Source: Crotophaga sulcirostris (Eukaryota > Chordata > Aves > Cuculiformes > Crotophagidae). Taken from it: 64,000 nt of DNA. The notes beneath the pieces were generated by a model. It saw nothing but the letters and a program-made list of their open reading frames with translations. It was not told the origin of the DNA and ran no database searches. Made by a program: the position numbers and the translations under genes. Below are positions 53,147 through 64,000 of the stretch, one piece after another. Where the stretch lies: the NCBI GenBank assembly GCA_013397455.1, contig VYZB01000282.1:784209-848208 (forward strand), in the 5' to 3' direction. The stretch's first letter is position 1; the number at the start of each line of letters is the position of its first letter.

Positions 53147-56100
53147 TCTCTGTTTTCTGAGAATTAAATAAACATGTCAGTATGGGGTGAACCAGACCAC
53201 AGATTTCCATTTCTTTAATCCTTTGGGGATTTTGTAGCCGAAAATGTTTACATGATATTGTGGACCACTTTCTTCAGTCTTTCAATATTATTTTTTTAAA
53301 ATCATATTCATATGTATGGAGTCTTCATATGTATCCAAGTATACTCCATAGACAGAATGCTGACATCCAGCCAAAAACTTACAAGGAGTGCACTCACAAC
53401 TTGCATAGCTAGAAACAGAACAGAACTGCAGGCAGAATATAAACCCATCAAGACTCTGGTGATAAAAACAGTTGTGAAAAGTGATGCAATGCTACTGGAT
53501 TTCCATATTACAAAACCTTTTGAACTGAAAAAAAACCCCAACCAAGATAAAGACTTGTTTATATGGACCATTATTTATGACGAGCCTTCACAAAAGCATT
53601 GCATATTGTATAAAACCTGCTTTTAAAATATGTAGTTATTTCTGGAGCTAAACTGAGAACTCTTTCAGTTTTAAAAAAGGAATTAAATCCAGGCAAGTTC
53701 TTGGAACGCAGTTTCAGGCAGGAATGGTCATCTGCTTGTAGACAGACAGTGATGCCGTTGCAGCTGCTTCCATTCATTATACTATATTTTACGTTTTCTT
53801 CACTGTCAACCTTTTGTGCATTGAATCAACAACACTGGGGAAGGACTTTTTAACTACAGGAGCATGTTTCTGAGCTGCTCTGGGCTTACAGCTACTCACA
53901 TGAGAGCAGAATCTGCCCTAATATGAGGCACAAGAGAATTTACTGAAAGAATCCTTCTGTTTATCCTCCTCCTGATTTTATTTCTTCCGTTTCCTCACTT
54001 ATCAAGTGAAGCAACAACTTTTTACCACGACATTGGTAGAGAGTTAATTCCCAAGATTCCCACTTTGATAACTTCCAAGTTCCCAGGAATTCACATTCCT
54101 GCCAAGAGCAAAACTATTTAGTAAATCTCTAAGAGCTTTTGTAAATAGGATGCCATCCAGCAGATTAATCAGACTTTCAAAGCAAATAGCTGAGGGGTTT
54201 GATAAACAAGAGCTATAATAAAGCAGAGTGTTAAAATACACACATATATATGTATTTAATATATATATATAAAAATGTCTGCATTGCAGGCAGGAAACAA
54301 TTCATGGCTGGGACGACGGCATTATTAGTCACAGCACTGTGACCTCTAACCCCAAGTGATAAAGTACACAGGTCAGAATTGACAATACATACTCATGGCT
54401 GATCATGGCTGCCAGTTATTGATCCGAGGAGGGGGAAAAAAAGAAAACTTTGCAGGAAAAACATTGCTCTGAATTACAAACACGCATCCTCCTGAGACTC
54501 AGCAACTCTCTGGGTTTCTCCCAGTGGAGCTGGAAAGCAAGAAGTGAGTTCAGCCAGTATTTAATATCAAGTGAATGTGGTGTTTAATCAATACTATTCT
54601 GCTTTTGTTCCACGATGTGGAAAGCAGTGTCTATTCATTCAGTAAAGGTTAATGCCAAGGGTCAAGTGATTTCACACTCTCTGTAGGATCCACAACATTT
54701 CAGTAGTTCAGATGCCTTGGACAATGATGACTCAGTTGGGCTGATTTATTGCCACTCTAAGGCCCTGCTTAATACTAAAGTGCTATCTTATGATAATACC
54801 TCAGAAAATAGCACTGATAAAAGAGGAGGCAATAATTACCTACATTTTGAAGTAATGTCTTCATTTCTAACATCCTATAAAGATGTAAGGTCCATTTAAA
54901 ATGATCTGCTCCTTGTATTAGCAAGTCAGTTAAATCAGATATTATCAGTGTTCTCTGGTTTATGAAATGCTATCTATGCAAAAGAAATCTGGTGGACGTA
55001 TTAAGAAAAATGCAAATTGCAAGCAAATGTAATACAGAACATCATTTAACATACATTTTAAAGAATAACTTATTTCCTTGTCTACTTGCCCAAATAATAA
55101 AAAAAAAGGTAGGACAGATTAATAAGACAAAGAAGGGAGAAAATAATCAGATAATGTAGAATAAAAATTTAAAAATCACAAACATGTTATGTTCTAATCA
55201 GGCTTTAATATGTGAGACCACATAAGTAACAGTATTTACAATTTACAATTGCTTCCTTTTTTTTCTTTTGAATCTGTAACTTTAGGGCAGATACGCAAAA
55301 AGAAGAAGGCTCTATACTCCCCTCCAATATGATACACTGAAAATGACATTAGGTGAGGTCATTGTCTAAATCAGAATGCATTTGACTTTGTCAGGGGTTC
55401 TAATTTTGAACATGTTAGGATCCCTGATTATTATTCAGCAATGTCTTATTCAAGATGTGTTTTATATAATGAAAGAAGTTCAGATGTCACCAGGAAAATA
55501 GTGTGAGAAGAATTAATTGGAAGGCTTATCAGAGAAAAGTCATTTAGAATCCAGCTCTACCTAATATATCATTGAATGATGAATATACCAATCAATTAAC
55601 GAAATAAAATAAATTCTGCAAATTTGACTGAAGACATCCTATTATTATAAGTGGGAGGATATTTGGAACAGTTAATTAGTCCTTATTTTAGGTTCTAAGT
55701 ATGCAAAAATCCTTTATGTGAATTTTCAGCATCCCTCTCTCGCCAATTACAGATATTTAGAAATTTCTTCTGACTTGTTTTAAATGACAATGTCATATTT
55801 TCTATAACACTAAGGCAGATATAGAAGAAAGGCTTTTTAATGTGAGTTAAAGGAAAAAAAATCCTATGTTCTTACATCTGTGAGATACTGTGCTGTCTCA
55901 TAAAAAAAGAGTAATCAGTGTAAAAAAGACAAAATGTTCAGCATTTCATTTATTGAGAGATGGACTAGTTATTATGAAAGAAATCTACATTGTAAGACAA
56001 CCAGTTTACTGTCTTTGATCCAATAAATTGTTACTGCTGTGGTGAAATGTTTAGAGTGAATTACTCTTTCTTCTTTTTAAGTACTCTTTGAATAGGAAAT

Positions 56101-58999
56101 GCCAAAAATATTCTTAAAGGTTATTAATGATGGTGACACAATAATGTTAAAATCCAAAATAAAATAAATACTATGTACTTATATTTATAGATTTAAAAAG
56201 GTCTAAATTGTTCACAGCTCCAGACAACAGATTCATACTATCTGACATCTGTTGATTTCTTCCTCTCCCAACAAGGTTTCAAAGTCACAGTATGGTGAAA
56301 TTCAAAACCCCACCATCTTTCTAGTTAAAATTTCACACAGAAATTTAGGTGTTGGTAGCTAATGTACTTCAGTGACAACAAAGACCATTTCCTAAGACAT
56401 CTGGAACAGAAAACAAAAAGTTTGCCTACTTAAAACTGGTGAAAGTTAAAAAAAAATAAATTCCTTTGTATAAGGAAGGAAAGTGTGTCTTTTTACTTGA
56501 ACAAGATGCTTTCTTTAATTTATTTAAAAACAAAATGCTTTGGATGATCTCAGTTTATGATAACAAAGACTTTGTCACACTAAATCAGTTAGCCGCACCA
56601 TTAAATTCAGAATTCTGCCTGCAGCCCCAGGCAGTGCCCAACGTATCAGGTAACAGGAACAACCAAGGAAAAAGACATATTCTTTCTGACCCCATTGAGT
56701 GGGTGTATCCACCTTGAAGAAGGAACTCTATTAATTCCATTTTTTTCTGCAAAAATTAGTATTAGATTTCTCTAATTAGATCTCTCCTTGTAGAGCATCA
56801 CAAGTTAACATTCAAAAAAATTATATAGAGGAGTCTAGAAAACACAGTCTGCCTTAACACTGATTAATTTTCTCATGTTGGTATACAGGCTCAAAGCATG
56901 TTTAATAGGCAGTTTGGTTGCAAACAAGAATAGCTATGTATCAGCAATAGCCCAAGATCACAATAAAGAACACAAATATTTGCAGTATGCAGTGGAATAA
57001 ACAGCCAGGAAAGCCGAAAATTTCAAAATTGGGCCAAAAGGTGTTCTTGGGATATTTAGCATTAATGTGTGATGTAATGATTCCAATGTTTCAGCTTTAA
57101 TCTAACAGCTGAACTGCATATTGCTTCTTTCTGCACACTATAATGGAACTCTACTATAGCAGGTATTTTGGAAACGGAGTACTGAAAAAGGAGACGTTGT
57201 AGAGGGAAGAGAACGGCTATTCAGATCAACATCACTGCAATACCTAACAGGATACCAAGAATAATACAAGATAAAAAGACATGTCTAAAATTAGGCTTCT
57301 GAATCCATACTTAGGCAATTAAATAACAGGCCTAATTATGAAGACTGCTAAGCAGCCAGGAGCTCCTATTATAGTGGGTGTCATCCTATTGCAGTGAGGG
57401 CAGTGCACTAGCCAGCTCCTGAAAATGTGGCTGAGTATCCAGGCTAATTATGCAAAATACTTGCTTTGTGATAGAGTGCAGCATCGGTGAGATTTATACA
57501 GGCAGATTCAGCTGTCTTTTATATACTGAGTGGTACAAACTGAATTGGGATCTCCGTTCATGTACAAGTTATATGTGAAATGAATGGACCTGTAAATCAA
57601 TCACGAATAAATTGTTCATTATAACTCTGCTACTTACTTCTGGTTTATGCTCTTGTCTACTCTTTTGTTCACTTTCTATCACTTTTTTTTTTTGTTTAAT
57701 CCTCAGTTGTGTATGACTCTGGGAGGTTTGCAGTTAGGTTTTAAATGTGTAATATTATTATAGTAGAAAATATATTAAGATATTATAAAGAAAACCTTTT
57801 TCCAAATATTACAAAAGAATAAAACAAAACTATTTAACAATTTAATTTAAAAAATCCCCAAGTACTGATTTCCTATTACTAGGCCACCTGCCAAGTATGG
57901 TCAAAATAAAGAGAAAGTTAATCATGTTTAGTTTTATGAAAAATAAAACATCATTTAAGATCATTCAGCTTGAGATAAGTTATTTGTAAAACAGTGGTTT
58001 ATCTAGTGTTACTAAATACATGTTTAATCAAAAAACACCACAGTAATCTGAATTCTACTTCAACAGCCAACGTTTCTCTCCATCTCATTGATGTTAAAAC
58101 GACTCTGCCTGGCTCAGGGCTCTTACAGGACAGGACTACCTGCAGGATTGAAACCCTGATTTGTAGGAAATTTAAACAAAATTATCCTTGCTAAAACAAG
58201 GATATCACCAAACCTTGAGATGTAATCTTTCCTTCTAGCATCGTTTCTGCACCTTCACCGAGATGTGCAATGGATTTCATGCACTCAGGTGCAACCTGTA
58301 GAGAATGCACACATGCATCTCAAATCTCTTAAAAATTTTGATCTGAAGTCTCCAACTGTTAAACATTGGCTTTCACTGACCTAGAAGATTAAACAGCTAC
58401 TGCCAGCGTGCTGCACAAGGCTGGCATCCTACCTGAACCCACAGCATGACTTTGCAAAGACAAGGCACTTACTTTATGCTCCCAGCTGCACACAAATAGA
58501 GTAAATGTGGCTTTTTGTATCACTGATGGACACCATACCAAACTGAAATAAACAAAAAAGATTTCAGAAATTACTCAGATGGTATCACGCTGTTGTCAGT
58601 TCAGTCAGAAGAATTAAAACCAAAACAGTTCACCAAGCCTAAAAAATTCAAAAGGATATCAAATAACATACGTTTCTTACCTTCTCATTTTTTTGTCTTG
58701 CACGTATTTCCTCAAGCAGTTATTTATGCTGCAAGTGCAGGTCACCATGAGGGAAACTCTACAAGAAAAAATGTTTCCCTTTACTTTAAATTCTAATGAA
58801 AAATCCCATCTTTCCTCAAAACACTCATACCATTTGTAAAGTGCCATTATTCTTTGCACTGTGTTCGCTATCCACAATGCCTCTAAAACAGGAAATTAAA
58901 TCCATCACTATGGACCTGTAAGCCAAATCCCCGCCTTTACTCATAGCTATAATATGATGTCTCTCAAGAAAATACCCAAGAGTAGCTACACCCTGCACC
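53147..58999. other. Unassigned AT-rich non-coding sequence
   Basis: No gene is supported. The longest frame is 104 codons on plus (53312-53626), with no recognised domain and an overlapping 87-codon minus frame. The stretch 57.33-57.63 kb carries TAATTA-type motifs and an octamer-like TTATGCAAAA in unique sequence (see findings). Confidence 0.6.
54237..54275. repeat. Short (TA)n/(CA)n tract
   Basis: ACACACATATATATG is followed by ATTTAATATATATATATA. Imperfect, under 40 bases. Confidence 0.85.
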
Positions 59000-59240
59000 T
59001 CCAGGCTGCATGTCTCTTGCTCGGAGAGCCTGTCATTTCACTTGCTGTTCTCCCTCCATCCTGCCAGGCGTGGCAAAGCATCCCTTGACGATGTGGCTGC
59101 CATGGCTCTCCCCTCTCTGTCGTACATCGAGATACACTGGGCCCACCTGAGAACGCAGCGTCCTGAATCCTGACTCCAGGCATACTCAACAGCCTTGCAA
59201 ATTTTCCACACCTGTGAAGCAGACGGGGGAGAATATGTCA
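59000..59240. other. GC-richer pocket with several CpG
   Basis: About eight CpG in 240 bases, clearly less AT-rich than its flanks. Two overlapping minus-strand frames of 67 codons each (58986-59241) cover it but show no domain. This could be a decayed exon, an old repeat or a regulatory patch. I cannot choose. Confidence 0.4.
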
Positions 59241-59713
59241 AAGGCAGCTGTTTTACCGTGCAGCATTAGTCTGTTTTTAATCTCTTCGCTTCAGTTGCTG
59301 AACTGAAATGTTATATAAATATGTCATTCTTTATGACAAAAGCCAAATAAATGCTAATACTATCATTAAAAAGAAACTTGTGTCTGGGGTGTAATGGGGA
59401 GATCAAGTGACAGAGGCAGTAGCTTTTGCTCAAGGAAAGCAAATGTAAGCTTTCTTCATCTTAAAAGAGTGATGTCACTGCAGAGCATCACTTGGGTTAC
59501 ATCAACCTGGGTGCTACATAGCACAGGTACTCCAAACCAGGTCTCCATCTGCTGCCACCAAGCACAGAAACACTGAACTGTGATCCCTAGACTGAAACAA
59601 TAAGTTGGTGCTGTGACAAACCTCGTGTTACTGTTGGGAGATTGGGCATGACTGATTGCATTCTGCAAAGTCTCCAGTTGGCCCTCAGAGATGAGACTTG
59701 TTGTGCAAGCACT
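59241..59713. other. Unassigned sequence before a CR1 tail
   Basis: A 146-codon minus frame (59456-59896) is the longest here apart from frames through N or microsatellite. It runs antisense through the CR1 tail and has no domain I recognise. AGTGATG/CATCACT arms lie at 59468-59492. Confidence 0.5.
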
Positions 59714-59776
59714 GGGCCATAGAACTACATGGTCTTTAAGGTCCATTTCAACCCAAACTACTCTATGATTCGATGA
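59714..59776 (+). mobile_element. CR1 LINE 3' tail fragment
   Basis: AACTACATGGTCTTTAAGGT, then CCATTTCAACCCAAACTACT and CTATGATTCGATGA match the last ~60 bases of CR1, including the octamer tail. Upstream sequence from about 59675 may be a more diverged continuation, but I could not align it with confidence. Confidence 0.85.
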
Positions 59777-62700
59777 CCTCTTTGGTACAAAGTCTGTAGT
59801 TTTCCAGGAGATACCATTTTTACCTCTAATATATACTCCTTTCCTATGAATAAGGCCTCGCCACTTCATCTCTTGAGCATGATCATCAAATAGCACACAA
59901 ACTAGGTGATATGAGGAACCAGAACTCTCTTTGAGTCAATCAAAGACAGCATGGTTTGTCTAGCTTGGATAAAGAAGTCTTTAATCTTTACATGTGCATT
60001 ATTTGTTCTGCCTTTGCACAGTGCCCACCACGGTGGGACCCTCATCCAACGCTGGAGCAAACAGACAGTATAAAAATACAGAATGCTCTTACTTCCTTTC
60101 ATGACTGATGACTTATCATCTTCTCAGGCATCTAAATACTGTGCTTACACATAATGATGACTGAAGATCAAATGAGCGCGTAGACAGCATGCCTCCACAA
60201 CCTCCCATCCTTTTCCACACAGCTGTTCACATCATATTTGAGGTCAGTTCAGTCAAAGATACCTCAGCTTTGTTAAATTTTTTGACAATACTGTAGCTTT
60301 TGGATGCCAGTGCAAACAAGCTGCCATCACATCCACAGGATTAGGAAAGATTTTAAATTTCAGTCAACTTGGCCTTGTTTGTTTGCCTTTGCTAAGATGA
60401 GGAGTTGTCAAACTACACAATTTCCATAGCTGTCAAGGATGTTTTTGAACATGCAAATCTGCAGTACATTTTATCACAAACATTGCAAAAAGCTTTAAAA
60501 CCGGGACATATGAAATATGTATACTTTCTTTTTGTTAAAAAAATGAAGTCTCTAGCTCAGCATATAGGCCTTCACCCTGTATATCAATGTATTTCTGTCT
60601 TGTTTGTTTTGTAGCCAAATGGAAACAATAGAGCATCAAGAGCATTGTCATCTCCTTCGATTTGTCTTCTCTGAGCCTTTTTTTATTCACAGGTTTGAAG
60701 AATATTATCCTTGTTCAGTTTTTATTCTGCTTGGAAGCCTTGAAATTTTCAGAGGATGTGAAATTTTCAGAGACTGATATCCCACATACCAGCCTTAATT
60801 TCTTCCATCAAGCAGGTACTCAGGAGAGGCTGGTGCACAGAACAGCAGCTTTTCTTCATGTATTTAGAGGTATGATAAGCAATTCAGAGCATATTTGGTT
60901 CATTTATCCCTTCTCAGGTATGCACACTCCCCTTCCTCACTTGGTGACCACACTGCTAGTCCACAATCCAGCAAACATCTGACAATGGTCTCTCTACTGC
61001 TTTAAAAGTGAACGGGAGAGGTAACTCCTAGCACTTAACTCGTGAGAAACCCACGGTTACAATGACTAGGAAATGATAGCTAATTATTACCAATAACCAT
61101 CACCACAATTTAAAATAAGTCACTTTTTCGTAACAAGCACATAGAATATTAAAGGAGTTATTTTTTAGGACATGTGGCTCCTCCAGGACATTTCAGGTTT
61201 GGGTTTTTTGCAAACAGAAATAGATAAATATATAAACTGCAAACCCATTTCCTTTACTTTAGGCACACAGTGGCCCTTTTTGTCTATCACTCCTGATGCT
61301 GTGTGCTCTCCCCCACTTTGCCAAGACCTCTCCCTTTGGTTTTTTTTTTTGTTGAGGCACGTGGAACCGTTCTCTACTGATGCAAGCACAGATCCTCGCT
61401 TTTGTAGGCTGTGAAAGGGCTGCCAAGGGATGCTTATAACAGGGAATATTTTTCAGTGCTGGCACCTTGCATGTGGGAACAATCACTGGACATTTGCAAT
61501 TTTGGAGCCAGGCTCGGCTTAGAATAGTCAAGGCACATATATCTGTATATATAATTTATTGAAGCCAATAATGTGTGTTGACACAAATAAAAGCAGGTGT
61601 GGTGGTGTTTCACCAACCTGCAGGTCTGCCACGTAACTCTGTATTCAATCACTGGTGCCTAAAACCACACATAAAAGGGGTCTTGCACAAAGGACAGAAT
61701 CCTCTGCTTTTCATGAGAAAAAGTTACTCTTTGAGTTTTACCTGCCTGGAAGTTTTCACCTTGGTCACAATTAGAGATTTCCTGTTAAATGGGGTAACTG
61801 TGCTTCAGCATCAAGGGAATATTTGAAATGCTAATGAAAGACCCAGACAAAACAGGCTGAGGGATCTGTTGGAGAAACTGCAGAATCAACCAAGATGCAG
61901 AGGAGAGAGACTGTGAAGGGAGTACAGTATTTACCACTGCTGTGGCAAGCGTTTTGCCTTTGTCAGGCAGAAATGCTGAAGATTGTTCACTGGTTTTGAG
62001 CTTTTAGTTTAGATTCATTTCGAACCCTTTATTTCGAATAAGCCAGATCACTACATTCTGCCTACAGAACCCCAATACAAAATATCATGTTTCCCCACTT
62101 CCCACATGGAATAAACATATAGGAGCAAACCAGAGAAGATTTCATATTACATTTGGCAGTTAGTCTAATGACTCATTGCCAATATACATTTCTTCTAGAA
62201 ACACATTGCTTATAGTATATATGGAGTGTTAAAACCTTTATATTCTAGAAAATTATAAGACTAAGCTGAATGCAGCTATTTCCAGTACAAAAATACAGTT
62301 GTCAAGAAATAAGGGCAATTTAAATACTGTACTTTTACTTTTTCTTAAGGACAGCAATCCTCTGTGCTCCTGCAGACATCTTGAACGAGTTGTTGAAATG
62401 TATTATTGTGCACATTTAATACCACGTAGGACTCTAAAGAGATAAAGTTATACAATGCCTTAGGCAATTAGGAACAGCATTATAGGGAAAAAAAAAAAAA
62501 GAAGGCTTTAATGTAGAGCACAAGAAGCATGATATAAGCAAAATATTTAATATTTAGGACAACAAAATAAATACCACACTGTCGTGGCTACCGCAATAAC
62601 AGATACCATTTCTTTTCTACGCAGCTCAAACCCGTTTATGTGAACCAGCAATGTTCAAATTCATTAATGAAGCCATTATTGATTTGTGGAACATGACTTA

Positions 62701-64000
62701 AAATCTCAGCAAACACCGAACAATCTGTGAGGAGCTCTTAAATACTGAACGTATGTAACTAGACATCTCAATTTAACAACCAGACATACATTAAACAGCA
62801 TTAATAGCTAGGCACTTAATGGATCAATTCCCACTGTTTGTGTAATGTGGAAATAAAAAAGGCTTATTAAATGACAAGCTTTCCCTGGTTTGTGCTAATT
62901 AATTATACACTGCATCTGACTGCTAATTTAGTGGGAAAATGCAGCCCAAAACTATGGTTTCTGCTTGAACTTTGCCTCAGCACCACCTAATTCAGCACAG
63001 AGTGCAGCTGCGACCTGCCTCTGAACGACGACAGTATTAAATTAGAGCACAAGGCCATCAATTTAATAAGTACTGTAGCAGGTAATTTGAATAAGGACAG
63101 TATTAGTATTCTACCAGTGCGCAACTAAAAGCAGCTGACCTTTCAGACCAGAGAAGATCCTTGAACACATCTAGCTGAATCGGAGAACACAGTAATAATC
63201 TGACCATGTTAAGAGTGCCAAGAGAGACTTTTACAGCTCTGCACCCATTACTATACATCAGCTACTCTACAGTATGTAAGAACACTTTATGTACAGAAAA
63301 ACAAGGTTATAAATAGAACAAAGGCAATGCAAAAGATATATTTGCAGTGGCACATTAGAAAATTCTCCTTATTACCTTGATTTATGTTATAAAGAATGTA
63401 AAATTAATCAATGCACATAAAAATGCACTATGAACACCTACATAACAACTCAGTGGCTTTTCACCACAAATTTAGTGCCAACAACACAGGTATGTGTTGT
63501 GTAGTAAAAGGGCAGTATATAAAATTATTTTGCTATCATATCTATTTTAAACGCAGCAATATAAGAGGGACACAGCATTCAGGCAAGAGAAAGATAATGG
63601 TTTTCAGCTAATTGGCAAGTTTTTTTGAGGTTTATAACTACAGTAAAAATTCCCTATCAACAGACTGTCAGTGTAGCCACAGTGCTATGTGAAATTCCTC
63701 TAGATTCAGTGTAGCCACTTTTAAAGGAATGAAGGTTTGCTTTTTGTCTAGGATCTGCTTATAAATATTAAAAATCTCACATAATATCAACAAAAGGAAA
63801 ATCACAATCATACTGACATGATTGAAGACAAAACAATTTACACGAACAATGATAATTTTCTGTTTTGTTCATTTTCTGAGGGATTTGGAGGGTTTGGGGT
63901 TTTTTTACTGTGGAGAAGGTTTTTAAAGAGTACCAGTCCTCAGGGATTCACTCCTCTTGGATATCTCCTGGCAGAATTTTTTATATATGGCCTTGGCCCC
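59777..64000. other. Unassigned AT-rich non-coding sequence
   Basis: No gene is supported. The longest frame is 106 codons on plus (60662-60982), including an imperfect 18-base direct repeat, without a domain. A 13-base A run lies near 62489. The part at 62.8-63.2 kb looks like unique sequence with several homeodomain-like AATTA cores (see findings). TCAGTGTAGCCAC occurs twice, 38 bases apart, at 63668 and 63706. Confidence 0.6.
60741..60772. repeat. Short direct repeat
   Basis: TGAAATTTTCAGAG occurs at 60741-60754 and again at 60759-60772, giving an 18-base period. Probably a local duplication. Confidence 0.85.

Noticed and set aside
59456..59896. 146-codon minus-strand open frame
   Set aside because: It is antisense through a CR1 tail, has no recognisable domain, and shares bases with other random frames.
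1..64000. CRISPR arrays, tRNA, rRNA, spliceosomal RNA genes or bacterial-type operons
   Set aside because: No spaced identical repeats, no tRNA internal promoter boxes and no snRNA-like blocks were seen. The sequence is a vertebrate non-coding region.

Overview
The window looks like avian nuclear DNA: AT-rich, repeat-poor, non-coding sequence. The bird call rests on several CR1 LINE 3' ends, whose tails are short ATTCTATG- or ATTCTGTG-type octamers rather than poly(A), plus one solo LTR of a family I know from birds. CR1 alone would also fit a turtle or crocodilian. The species cannot be named. The window is either intergenic or inside a large intron; the sequence does not decide which.

I find no protein-coding gene that I can support. 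The stop-free frames are short (mostly 60-120 codons), lie on both strands of the same DNA, show no recognisable domains, and are often artefacts of simple repeats, antisense CR1 or N-runs. One 54-codon stretch near 24.7 kb resembles a decayed piece of an axonemal dynein heavy chain, but only weakly. I see no tRNA, rRNA, snRNA or CRISPR array.

Layout. 0-2.1 kb: unassigned sequence with two adjacent hairpins near 1.6 kb. 2.1-4.8 kb: a CR1 cluster. It holds a plus-strand CR1 with an internal deletion (2147-2698), then a second plus-strand CR1 (3751-4753) split by a nested minus-strand CR1 (4097-4355). 4.8-16.1 kb: unique AT-rich sequence with a 691-base N gap. 16.1-16.7 kb: a solo LTR with near-matching flanking duplications. 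18.4 kb: a GGAA/GAAA purine array. 26.4-27.0 kb: two minus-strand CR1 3' ends in the same orientation. 32.1 kb: a short MIR-like ancient SINE remnant. 35.5 kb: a perfect 13-bp hairpin. 36.8 kb: a 34-base gap. 39.0 kb: a CpG-rich pocket. 39.8 kb: another plus-strand CR1 3' end. 53.1 kb: an 85-base gap. 59.0-59.8 kb: a GC-richer pocket and a short CR1 tail. The last ~4 kb and about 57.3-57.6 kb hold homeodomain-like AT motifs of the kind seen in conserved non-coding elements, which only an alignment could confirm.

I saw no new biological system. The most informative items are the nested CR1, the solo LTR, the purine array, the CpG pocket and the possible dynein relic.
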